A program made the position numbers and the translations under genes. Under the pieces are notes generated by a model that was not told where the DNA came from, did no database searches, and was given only the letters and a program-made list of their open reading frames with translations. Below, one piece after another: positions 18,284 to 25,330 of a stretch of DNA of 64,000 nucleotides (positions within the stretch are counted from its first letter, which is position 1; each line of letters opens with the position of its first letter). The DNA is taken from contig CP026657.1 of the NCBI GenBank assembly GCA_023525915.1, forward strand, positions 124,001 to 188,000, written 5' to 3'. Source of the DNA: Acetispira formosa (nom. nud.) (GTDB lineage Bacteria > Desulfobacterota > Desulfarculia > Adiutricales > Adiutricaceae).

Positions 18284-18790
18284 ATGAGCGGTATTATGGA
18301 CAACAAACGGCGGATAGAATTAAGGGTCAACGGCACGATGCGGCAGCTGGAAGTGGAGCCTAACACCACTTTGCTGGAAGTTCTGCGCGACGAGATGCGT
18401 CTGACCGGGACCAAACGAGGCTGTGACCAAGGACATTGCGGGGCCTGCACCGTTCTTCTTAACGGCGCTCCGGTCAATGCCTGTCTGGTCCTGGCCCCCA
18501 TGGCTGATGGAAAAGATGTGGAAACCATTGAGGGCCTTGAATCTTCCGGCGGAATGAGCGCCATCCAGTCCGCGTTGGTGGAAGAGGGCGCGGTGCAGTG
18601 CGGCTTCTGCACTCCGGGCATGGTTCTGTCTGCCAAAGCATTGCTGGCCGAAAAGCCGGAGCCGTCCCGTCTGGAAATTCTGGAAGCGCTGTCCGGCAAC
18701 CTCTGCCGCTGCACCGGCTATGAGCGCATTGTGGCCGGCGTCCAAAAAGCGGCCGGCCTGTTGAAGGGGAGGGGAGGTCGCCATGACTGA
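18284..18790 (+). CDS. Molybdoenzyme [2Fe-2S] subunit, HcrC/XdhC-type small subunit (168 aa)
   Basis: Small electron-transfer subunit of a xanthine-oxidase-family enzyme. An N-terminal plant-ferredoxin-type cluster is bound by C47, C52, C55 and C67 (GCDQGHCGACTV), and a C-terminal four-helix cluster by C106, C109, C141 and C143 (QCGFCTPGM, LCRCTGY). The length equals that of the 4-hydroxybenzoyl-CoA reductase gamma subunit. A second ATG at 18296 could be the true start. The 3' end overlaps the molybdenum subunit gene by eight bases, so the three subunit genes are translated together. Confidence 0.92.
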   Translation: MSGIMDNKRRIELRVNGTMRQLEVEPNTTLLEVLRDEMRLTGTKRGCDQGHCGACTVLLNGAPVNACLVLAPMADGKDVETIEGLESSGGMSAIQSALVEEGAVQCGFCTPGMVLSAKALLAEKPEPSRLEILEALSGNLCRCTGYERIVAGVQKAAGLLKGRGGRHD

Positions 18791-21005
18791 CCGCCGTGAC
18801 GAGCGCCGCGACATTCCCCGCCTGGAATCGGCGGCCAAAGTAACCGGGCGCGGCCGCTATACCGATGACTATGTCCCCGAAGGCCTGATTTACGGGGCGG
18901 TGCTGCACAGCCCCCATCCCCACGCCAGGGTGCTGAGCATTGACGTGGCCCCGGCCCTGGCCCTGCCCGGAGTGCTGGCTGCTCTGGCGCCGGAAGAGGT
19001 GGCCGACATCCGCTACAATTCCTCCGGCAATCCGCCCTCTCCCTTGTTGCTGAAGGACGAATTGATCCTCACCGCCCACCCGCTTTTTGAGGGCGACCGG
19101 GTGGCCGCCGTGGCCGCCCTGTCGCCGGACCTCTGCCGCCAGGCCCTGGAACACATTCGGATAGAATATGAGGTGCTGCCGCCCGTCATGACCGTGGAAG
19201 CGGCTATGGCGGCGGAGGCTGTTCCGATGCACCCGGAATTGGGCCAGGGCAACGACTTTAGTTTATTATCCTTCGACAAGGGCGATGTCGATGAAGGTTT
19301 CAAACACTGCGACATAGTGATTGAAGATGTCTTCGCCACCCCGGCCGTCCATCCATTTCCCCTGGAACCTACCGGCTGTGTCTGTGAATGGTGTGACGAC
19401 GGCATCACCATTTTCAGCACCTCCCAGACCATGTTCCAGGAGAGGCGCCTGTTGGCCGAGATGTTCAATCTGCCGGAGACGAAAGTCCGTATTGTCAAAC
19501 CTTTTATGGGCGGTGGATTCGGGGCCAGACAGCAGCTTCATTACCAGCCGGTGGGCTGCCTGTTGGCCAGAAAGACCGGGCGGCCGGTTAAAATGATCCT
19601 GACCAGGGAAGAAGAAATGCAGGCCACCACGGTGCGCCACGCCTCAAAAATGAAATTGCGCCTGGGTGCGAATCTTGACGGCCGTCTGGTCGCCTTTGAG
19701 GCCGAAGTCTGGCAGGACGCCGGTGCCTATTGCACCCACAGTCCCATAGTTACCGCCGCCCAGGGCAAGAAGTCGCCTTACCGCTTCGAACATTATCGCT
19801 TTCGCGGCCACTGTGTCTATACCAACAAAGTCACGGCCGGGGCCATGCGCGGCTACGGCAATCCCCAGCTGACTTTTGGCCGCGAAATGCTGGTGGACCG
19901 GCTGGCCCGCCAACTAAATATGGACCCGGTGGAGCTGCGGCTGAAAAATCACCTGCGGGCCGGGGAAGAAGTGCCCGGCACCGGCACCCTGGTCACCAGC
20001 TGTGAGATCGAAGCCTCTGTGGCCAAAGCCATGCAAATCAAGGAAAGCGTTGACCGGAAACGCCACGGTGAGGCCGTCTGGGGCACTGCTTTCTGCATGC
20101 ACACCAGTGGCCCCTCCAACAAGTCCGGCCTGAGTTCAGCCAGCATCTATCTCAACCGCGACGGGTCCATCCAATTGAATCTGGGCACGGCCGATATCGG
20201 CCAGGGCAGTGAAACAGCCCTGGCCCAGGTGGCCGCCGAGACCCTTCATCTGCCCCTGTCCAGGGTCAGCGTCCACGCCGGGGACACCCGGTCCACCCCT
20301 TACGACACCGGCACTTTCGCCAGCAGTCAGATGTTTGTCGGCGGCAACGCCGTGGTTATGGCCGCCCGCGATGTTATAAACAACCTGACCTGCGCTCTGG
20401 CCGAAACCAGGGGTGTCGATTCGGATGAGGTGACCTTCGAAGCCGGTCTATTCAAGATCGGCAGCGAACATCTGACCATGTCCCAGGCGGCTGAACTGGT
20501 TCTTTACGGCACGCCCGGCCGGGTGATCATCGGCGAGGGTTCCTTCAAGGCCACCGAAGCCCCTCCGGTCTTCGCCGTCTGCCTGGTACGGGTTTGCCTG
20601 GATAAAATTTCCGGGGCGTTGACCATCACCGATATTGCGGAGGTGGTGGATATCGGCACAGTGGTCAATCCCAACATTGTCAGAGGCCAGATTGAGGGCG
20701 GCGTGGTTCAGGGACTGGGCTATGGCTGGATGGAACAGCTGGAGATTGAGCGCCGCACCGGCAAGAATATCACCTCTGACGGTTTGCTGTACAAGGTGCC
20801 CACCCCTATGGACCTGCCCCGGCTTCATGCGGCCACTGTTCCTGGATATGATCCTTTCGGCCCCCTTGGGGCCAAGAGTGTGGGTGAATTGACCCTGGTG
20901 CCGGTGGCCGCCGCCCTGGCCATTGGCGCGGAGCGGGCCACAGGGGAGTCTGTGAACAAACTGCCTTTAAGCAATCAGTTTCTGCTGGACGCGAACGGGG
21001 AGTGA
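18783..21005 (+). CDS. Molybdoenzyme catalytic subunit, HcrA-like (740 aa)
   Basis: Molybdopterin-binding large subunit of the xanthine oxidase family. Motifs are the N-terminal hammerhead region (ARVLSIDVAPALALPGVLA), GGGFGARQQ, AMRGYGN, GQGSETALAQVAAETL, and the catalytic Glu in GAKSVGE (about residue 702). Length and order small-large-FAD subunit fit both hydroxylases and 4-hydroxybenzoyl-CoA reductase; the partner FAD subunit favours the latter type. The substrate cannot be read from sequence. Gene order places it directly after the betaine/lyase operon, separated by two large hairpins, so it may act on the product of that pathway. Confidence 0.9.
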   Translation: MTDRRDERRDIPRLESAAKVTGRGRYTDDYVPEGLIYGAVLHSPHPHARVLSIDVAPALALPGVLAALAPEEVADIRYNSSGNPPSPLLLKDELILTAHPLFEGDRVAAVAALSPDLCRQALEHIRIEYEVLPPVMTVEAAMAAEAVPMHPELGQGNDFSLLSFDKGDVDEGFKHCDIVIEDVFATPAVHPFPLEPTGCVCEWCDDGITIFSTSQTMFQERRLLAEMFNLPETKVRIVKPFMGGGFGARQQLHYQPVGCLLARKTGRPVKMILTREEEMQATTVRHASKMKLRLGANLDGRLVAFEAEVWQDAGAYCTHSPIVTAAQGKKSPYRFEHYRFRGHCVYTNKVTAGAMRGYGNPQLTFGREMLVDRLARQLNMDPVELRLKNHLRAGEEVPGTGTLVTSCEIEASVAKAMQIKESVDRKRHGEAVWGTAFCMHTSGPSNKSGLSSASIYLNRDGSIQLNLGTADIGQGSETALAQVAAETLHLPLSRVSVHAGDTRSTPYDTGTFASSQMFVGGNAVVMAARDVINNLTCALAETRGVDSDEVTFEAGLFKIGSEHLTMSQAAELVLYGTPGRVIIGEGSFKATEAPPVFAVCLVRVCLDKISGALTITDIAEVVDIGTVVNPNIVRGQIEGGVVQGLGYGWMEQLEIERRTGKNITSDGLLYKVPTPMDLPRLHAATVPGYDPFGPLGAKSVGELTLVPVAAALAIGAERATGESVNKLPLSNQFLLDANGE

Positions 21006-21009
21006 TATT

Positions 21010-22017
21010 ATGAAACCATTTAAGTATCTGGAACCCCGGACGCTGGCGGAAGCCTTTGAGATGAAAAGGGGCCGGCCGTCGGCCGTCTATCTGGCCGGCG
21101 GCACCGATGTGGTGCCTCTGATGAAATATGACCTGATTTTTCCAGAGGCGGTCATCTCTCTGGAGCACATACCTGAACTGGGTGAGGTGGCTGTTTCCGG
21201 CCAGGATCTTGTCATCGGCGGCATGACCCGTCTGCATCAGCTTGAACAGGCCCTGGATTCCGGCGGCCGGATACTGATAGACTCGCCGGGCTACTACGGT
21301 ACGGCCCTGGCCGGTCTGGGCCGGGCAGCCCGCTCAGTGGCTTCGCCTCAGATTCGCAGGCTGGGTACGGTGGCCGGCAATCTGCGGCAGTATCACCGTT
21401 GTTTTTATTACAATCAGACCGCTATGTGGCGGCAGGGGATCGAGACCTGCCTCAAGGACGGCGGCTCGGTCTGTCACCAGGCTCCGGGCAAAAAAACCTG
21501 CCAGGCCCTCCATTATTCCGATTTGGCTCCGGCGCTCCTGGCCGCCGGAGCCAAGGTGATGCTGTTCCGGGGGCAGGAAATGGAAACCGTCCCCCTGGAC
21601 GCATTGTGGTCTGCCCCGGCGCTTCTGAATGACGGAACCCTGATCGTAAAAATAATCATACCTGAAATATTCGGGTTGAAGGGGTTGTTTTTCCGTAAAC
21701 GGGCCGCCCGCGCCGCCATCGATTTTCCTCTGGCCAATGCCGCTCTGGCCTGGCGGAGCGACGGCCGAGTCAGTTTGTCAGTGGGGGCCATGTCCCCGGA
21801 AGTTTTTTTTCTGAAGGATACGGCGGATCTGATTTCACAAAAGTTACAGACCGGTGCGCCGTGGCCTGAAAATCTTGAGGAAACGGCTGAGAAGGAGGCC
21901 CGCAAAAAAATGCGTCCCATCAGGGAGGCCACAGTTTCTCCGGCGGTCAAAATCAAAGCCATGGCCGCGGCGGTGCGGGAGGTTTTGGCGGATATACGGA
22001 ATACGGACCCTGTTTGA
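21010..22017 (+). CDS. Molybdoenzyme FAD subunit with extra [4Fe-4S] loop, HcrB-like (335 aa)
   Basis: FAD-binding subunit of the CoxM/HcrB type (YLAGGTDVVPLMKY, QIRRLGTVAGNL). Inside it four cysteines, C131, C147, C155 and C164, are spaced 16-8-9. This equals the spacing of the [4Fe-4S] ligands of the 4-hydroxybenzoyl-CoA reductase beta subunit (C122, C138, C146, C155). Ordinary xanthine dehydrogenases lack this loop. The cluster lets the known enzyme run in the reductive direction with low-potential electrons, so this complex may be a reductive dehydroxylase-type enzyme. It starts four bases after the large subunit, and its stop codon lies at the edge of a MITE-like repeat. Confidence 0.9.
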   Translation: MKPFKYLEPRTLAEAFEMKRGRPSAVYLAGGTDVVPLMKYDLIFPEAVISLEHIPELGEVAVSGQDLVIGGMTRLHQLEQALDSGGRILIDSPGYYGTALAGLGRAARSVASPQIRRLGTVAGNLRQYHRCFYYNQTAMWRQGIETCLKDGGSVCHQAPGKKTCQALHYSDLAPALLAAGAKVMLFRGQEMETVPLDALWSAPALLNDGTLIVKIIIPEIFGLKGLFFRKRAARAAIDFPLANAALAWRSDGRVSLSVGAMSPEVFFLKDTADLISQKLQTGAPWPENLEETAEKEARKKMRPIREATVSPAVKIKAMAAAVREVLADIRNTDPV

Positions 22018-22204
22018 ATTTCTCAGCAATTCTCAAAGTAAACTTTTTCCCTTCAAAAAGTGCCGTGCAGCTAAGCAAAAAGTGCGATTTTTGCTTCGCG
22101 AAGAACTGTTTCGCCATCAAAACCAGTTGCTGGCGCTCCGTCACCCCTTGCGGGGCGACCTGCTATTTTAAAATTGCCATCTGCTTTGAGAATTGTTGTG
22201 AATT
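22017..22204. repeat. MITE-like element with ~21-bp inverted ends, 188 bp
   Basis: The left end AATTTCTCAGCAATTCTCAAAG and the right end CTTTGAGAATTGTTGTGAATT are imperfect complements. The interior has no gene. The left end overlaps the last base of the HcrB-like stop codon, and the right end abuts a possible -35 box of purC. Confidence 0.6.
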
Positions 22205-22206
22205 TC

Positions 22207-22235
22207 TTGTCAAAATGTCCATCTAATGATATTTT
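22207..22235 (+). promoter_or_regulatory. Possible sigma-70 promoter of purC
   Basis: TTGTCA (22207-22212), 17 bases, TATTTT (22230-22235), about 65 bases before the purC start. The -35 box lies directly beside the end of the MITE-like repeat. Confidence 0.45.
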
Positions 22236-22299
22236 ATGTTTTTTCGTGTTCTGATCTCAAACACAGCATTATGCTTCAACGTTCATTGAGGAGTCGACA

Positions 22300-22989
22300 A
22301 TGCAACTGCTGAAAAATGGAAAAACAAAAGATGTCTATAAACTGGACAATGGCAATTATCTGCTGAAGTTTAAAGATTCGGTCACCGGCGGACCGGGAGG
22401 CGTGGTTGATCCGGGTGGCAACCTGGTTGTCGGTGAGCAGGATGGAATGGGACTGGCCTGCCTGAGCATGACCACTTTCATTTTTGAAGAAGTCGCCCGG
22501 CGCGGTTTGTCCGCCACGCATCTGGTGGCCGCCAAAATGGACGACGCCACTATGGAAGTCAGGGCCGCCCGCCCGTTCGGGCAAGGCCTGGAAATCGTGG
22601 TCCGCTTTATTGCCACCGGCAGTTTCATCCGCCGCTATGGTCTATATGCCAAAGACGGGCAGCGTTTATCGGCTCCATTGGTGGAAATCACTTTGAAGGA
22701 CGATGAGCGAGGCGATCCGTTGATTAATGACGAAGCGCTGATAGAACTCGGGTTGGCCAGCCGTGATGAAATCGACCAGCTCAAAGCCAAGGCCGGAAAA
22801 ATTGCCTCCATGATTGAGGAGATCGGACGGGCCAAAGGGCTGGAAATATATGACATGAAAATGGAGTTCGGCCGGGCGGACAACGGCGAATTGCTGTTGA
22901 TCGATGAAATATCCCCCGGCTCCATGAGGGCCTACAGCGGCTCTGGGCGGGTCGAAGGACCGGCTTTGGCCAAGGCTTTTGTCGGCTGA
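22300..22989 (+). CDS. purC: Phosphoribosylaminoimidazole-succinocarboxamide synthase (229 aa)
   Basis: SAICAR synthetase of purine biosynthesis, joining CAIR and aspartate with ATP. Motifs are KNGKTKDVYKLDNGNYLLKF at the N-terminus (ATP site), EIVVRFIATGSFIRRYG, APLVEITLKDDERGDPLIN and LLLIDEISPGSMRAY. It is full length for the short bacterial form. GAGG lies upstream of the ATG. It is a housekeeping gene between accessory clusters and ends before a perfect hairpin. Confidence 0.95.
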   Translation: MQLLKNGKTKDVYKLDNGNYLLKFKDSVTGGPGGVVDPGGNLVVGEQDGMGLACLSMTTFIFEEVARRGLSATHLVAAKMDDATMEVRAARPFGQGLEIVVRFIATGSFIRRYGLYAKDGQRLSAPLVEITLKDDERGDPLINDEALIELGLASRDEIDQLKAKAGKIASMIEEIGRAKGLEIYDMKMEFGRADNGELLLIDEISPGSMRAYSGSGRVEGPALAKAFVG

Positions 22990-23052
22990 GGCTTGAAGTT
23001 TTTTTAATTCTTAAACCCGCCTGACGCAATCTGATGGTAGGCGCTGGTAAGA

Positions 23053-23085
23053 AAGTGAAATCTCCTTCTGAAGGAGATTTCACTT
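23053..23085 (+). terminator. Perfect 15-bp hairpin after purC
   Basis: AAGTGAAATCTCCTT, loop CTG, then the exact complement. No long T-tract follows (TCACATC). It probably marks the end of the purC transcript. Confidence 0.6.
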
Positions 23086-23131
23086 CACATCAGCTGTCTC
23101 CGTCACATCAATAATCTTGAGGTGCTTGATT

Positions 23132-23929
23132 GTGACCAGGGCCGATGAATACGAAATTTTGAGATTTAATGACGGGCGGTTCACCTGGGAAAATGACCTG
23201 GTTGTTGAAGAGCGACGGGTGGAAATTTTCGTCAACGGGCAGCCCTATGTCTCGGTTATGGCTACACCGGACCAGTTGGAATATTTAGCCGCGGGCTACC
23301 TGTTTACTGAAGGGGCTGTAAGTCGGGTTTCAGATATTACAAACATTTCTGTCAACGGGCTGAATATTCATGTTCAAGTGCATGGCCGAACACCTGTGGC
23401 GCCCGCCAGGGCCAGATCATCCGGCTTTGGTTTGGGTTCGGTGAGGCTTCAGGATACCCAAATAGAGAATATTAATATCATCAAGGCCGTGCCGCCGCCA
23501 ATCAGGGCTGAACTGATAGTTGAGATGATGGAAGAGTTCAACCAATTGTCGGAGTTGTTTTGGAAAACCGGAGCAGTGCATAGTGCGTGGCTGGTGAGCG
23601 GGGAACAGAAATATTTTTCAGAAGATGTAGGCCGCCATAATGCCCTTGATAAAGTAATCGGACAATATTTAAGCAATGTGGCCGCACCTTCAAACCAAAC
23701 TGGGCTGATTTTTACCACCGGAAGAATATCAACTGAAATGCTGCTGAAAGCCGCCAAAGCCGGCATGTGCGCGCTCATTTCACGGGGCTCGGCCAGCCGT
23801 CCGGCTGTGGAGCTGGCTGAGAAGCTGAATATCATTCTGGTGGGTTTTTCACGCGGCGACCATTTCACAGCTTTCCATGGCGGCCATTATATCTCCACCC
23901 CGGATAACAACGGCGAACCCAATGATTGA
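23132..23929 (+). CDS. FdhD-family protein lacking the CxxC motif, copy 1 (265 aa)
   Basis: FdhD inserts sulfur into the molybdenum cofactor of formate dehydrogenases. Clear family motifs are ATPDQLEYLAAGYLFTEG, TGAVHSAWLV, EDVGRHNALDKVIG, FTTGRISTEMLLKAAKAG and ISRGSASRPAVELAE. The loop that normally holds the sulfur-carrying Cys pair (GCGxCG in Escherichia coli) reads SSGFGLG, with no cysteine. GTG at 23132 is chosen because GAGGTG lies seven bases upstream; a TTG at 23117 is in frame. The gene overlaps the second FdhD homologue by eight bases. Either sulfur transfer uses another route or the pair has another role, perhaps cofactor binding. Confidence 0.88.
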   Translation: MTRADEYEILRFNDGRFTWENDLVVEERRVEIFVNGQPYVSVMATPDQLEYLAAGYLFTEGAVSRVSDITNISVNGLNIHVQVHGRTPVAPARARSSGFGLGSVRLQDTQIENINIIKAVPPPIRAELIVEMMEEFNQLSELFWKTGAVHSAWLVSGEQKYFSEDVGRHNALDKVIGQYLSNVAAPSNQTGLIFTTGRISTEMLLKAAKAGMCALISRGSASRPAVELAEKLNIILVGFSRGDHFTAFHGGHYISTPDNNGEPND

Positions 23930-24668
23930 GCGTCGAATCAGGCGATATAAAAACGGCGTTTTTACTTGGGAGGAGGCTCCCTTCGCTGATGAGTGCCGTG
24001 TGGACATACTGGTTGGTGGTCAACGGCGGGCTTCGGTTATGGCTTCGCCCTTTGAATTGGAAAGCCTGGCTGTCGGCTTCCTTTTTGGAGAAGGGAGCAT
24101 CGGAGATATCGGCGATATAAAAAGCTTGTCAGTGAAGGGGACGGAGGTGTTCGTGGAGCTGTACCAAAAGAATACCGCGTCTCTGTCCGTCACTTGGGAA
24201 AATGTCGAAACTGAATTATTCCCGGTTAATAAATCATGCCTTAATCTCAAGGCCGCTGACATTCTCAGTTTAAGCGAAGACTTCAACTCTCATTCCTATC
24301 TTTTTCATCAAACCGGCGCGGTTCACAGTTGCCGCTTAATAGACGGCTCGCGTTACTACCATGCTGATGATGTGGCTCGACATAATGCCCTGGACAAGGT
24401 TATCGGTCAATATCTGATAAACGGCCCATGCGGTGGACCCGCTCTGGTGCTGACGACCGGAAGGATTTCCAGCGAGCTGTTGTTAAAGTCCGCCAAGGCC
24501 GGGATTGGAGTGATAATTTCTCGCAGTGCCGCTACGGATCTTGCGGTGGATTTGGCCAGAAGACTGAATATGGTTATGATCGGTTTTTCCCGCCAAGGCA
24601 GATTCAATGTTTATAATGGCGGGGAAATGTTTGAGGGTGCACCGCTAAAACACCTGACTGCATACTGA
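23922..24668 (+). CDS. FdhD-family protein lacking the CxxC motif, copy 2 (248 aa)
   Basis: Tandem paralogue of the preceding gene, read from the ATG at 23922 that overlaps its stop. Motifs are MASPFELESLAVGFLFGEG, TGAVHSCRLIDG, DDVARHNALDKVIGQYL, LTTGRISSELLLKSAKAG and ISRSAATDLAVDLAR. The Cys loop is absent here too (SLSVTWENVETEL). The overlap implies equal production, perhaps a heterodimer where FdhD is normally a homodimer. The nearest molybdoenzyme is the HCR-like complex 1-5 kb upstream. Its stop TGA is the first codon of a copy of the 54-bp dispersed repeat. Confidence 0.87.
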   Translation: MIERRIRRYKNGVFTWEEAPFADECRVDILVGGQRRASVMASPFELESLAVGFLFGEGSIGDIGDIKSLSVKGTEVFVELYQKNTASLSVTWENVETELFPVNKSCLNLKAADILSLSEDFNSHSYLFHQTGAVHSCRLIDGSRYYHADDVARHNALDKVIGQYLINGPCGGPALVLTTGRISSELLLKSAKAGIGVIISRSAATDLAVDLARRLNMVMIGFSRQGRFNVYNGGEMFEGAPLKHLTAY

Positions 24669-24719
24669 TACGCACTGGCTGCTGCCTGTTCCGGGCAGTT
24701 GAGCGTGTGCCGGAAAAAA
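24666..24719 (+). repeat. 54-bp dispersed repeat, copy 2 (starts at a stop codon)
   Basis: TGATACGCACTGGCTGC, then CTGTTCCGGGCAGTTGAGCG and TGCCGGAAAAAAA. The opening TGA is the stop codon of the second fdhD-like gene. Confidence 0.75.
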
Positions 24720-24872
24720 ATTACGAGTTACAAGTCTCAATCCAGAAGCTGACGCACTTTTGATTCATTCTGAGGCTGTCCAATACAATCGGTTGTTTGA
24801 AAAGGGGAGCAGGGTCGTCTCGAACTAACTGGAAGTTTTTGCATGCGCTTGAAAAGCTCATCAAGGCAGATC

Positions 24873-24914
24873 TTTATATCCCGAATGTTTCACTTCAAAC
24901 ATTCGGGATATAAA
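24873..24914. terminator. Bidirectional terminator between fdhD-like and T6SS genes
   Basis: A perfect 18-bp stem, TTTATATCCCGAATGTTT with AAACATTCGGGATATAAA, and loop CACTTC. It lies between converging genes, and the A/T-rich outer ends suit termination from both sides. Confidence 0.75.
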
Positions 24915-24931
24915 TTTAAGACTCAGTTGAA

Positions 24932-25306
24932 TCAGGCCGGAACATCACAGGTGGTCTGTGAAGGCTGCTCAATGCTGATGAGGCCGCCATAAACGCAGTT
25001 CAGCGTGGAAGTTTCATGAAGTATTATTTCGTCGTGAATTTTTACATTCACGCTGCCCGCCGTCCAGGGGGAGGGCAGGACCGGCACGCAGGGGGCCGGG
25101 GCGCCACTGTTGGCCGCCACCGCCGGATTGGCCGCGGTGGTGCACATGATGAAAGTTGGAAGATTGAGGCCGGATTTATGATCCATTATAGTGGCCACCG
25201 GCAGATCATCAATAAAGACCTGTTTGTCCGGCATAACGATAAGTTTACACAAACCTGTGCCGCAGGAACAGCGGCAGGTTGTATTATGAGGTATGATCAA
25301 TGGCAT
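24932..25306 (-). CDS. DUF4280 PAAR-like protein, T6SS spike tip (124 aa)
   Basis: Small protein with Cys-rich start (TCRCSCGTGLCKLIVMPDK), the NLPTFIMCTTAANPAVAANSG segment, and a tail resembling DUF4280 proteins that replace PAAR as the conical tip on VgrG. It lies 25 bases after the first vgrG on the same strand. No toxin domain is fused. The role is inferred from family resemblance and position. Confidence 0.8.
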   Translation of the reverse strand: MPLIIPHNTTCRCSCGTGLCKLIVMPDKQVFIDDLPVATIMDHKSGLNLPTFIMCTTAANPAVAANSGAPAPCVPVLPSPWTAGSVNVKIHDEIILHETSTLNCVYGGLISIEQPSQTTCDVPA

Positions 25307-25330
25307 ATCTGTCTCCTTTGTGATTCGTTG

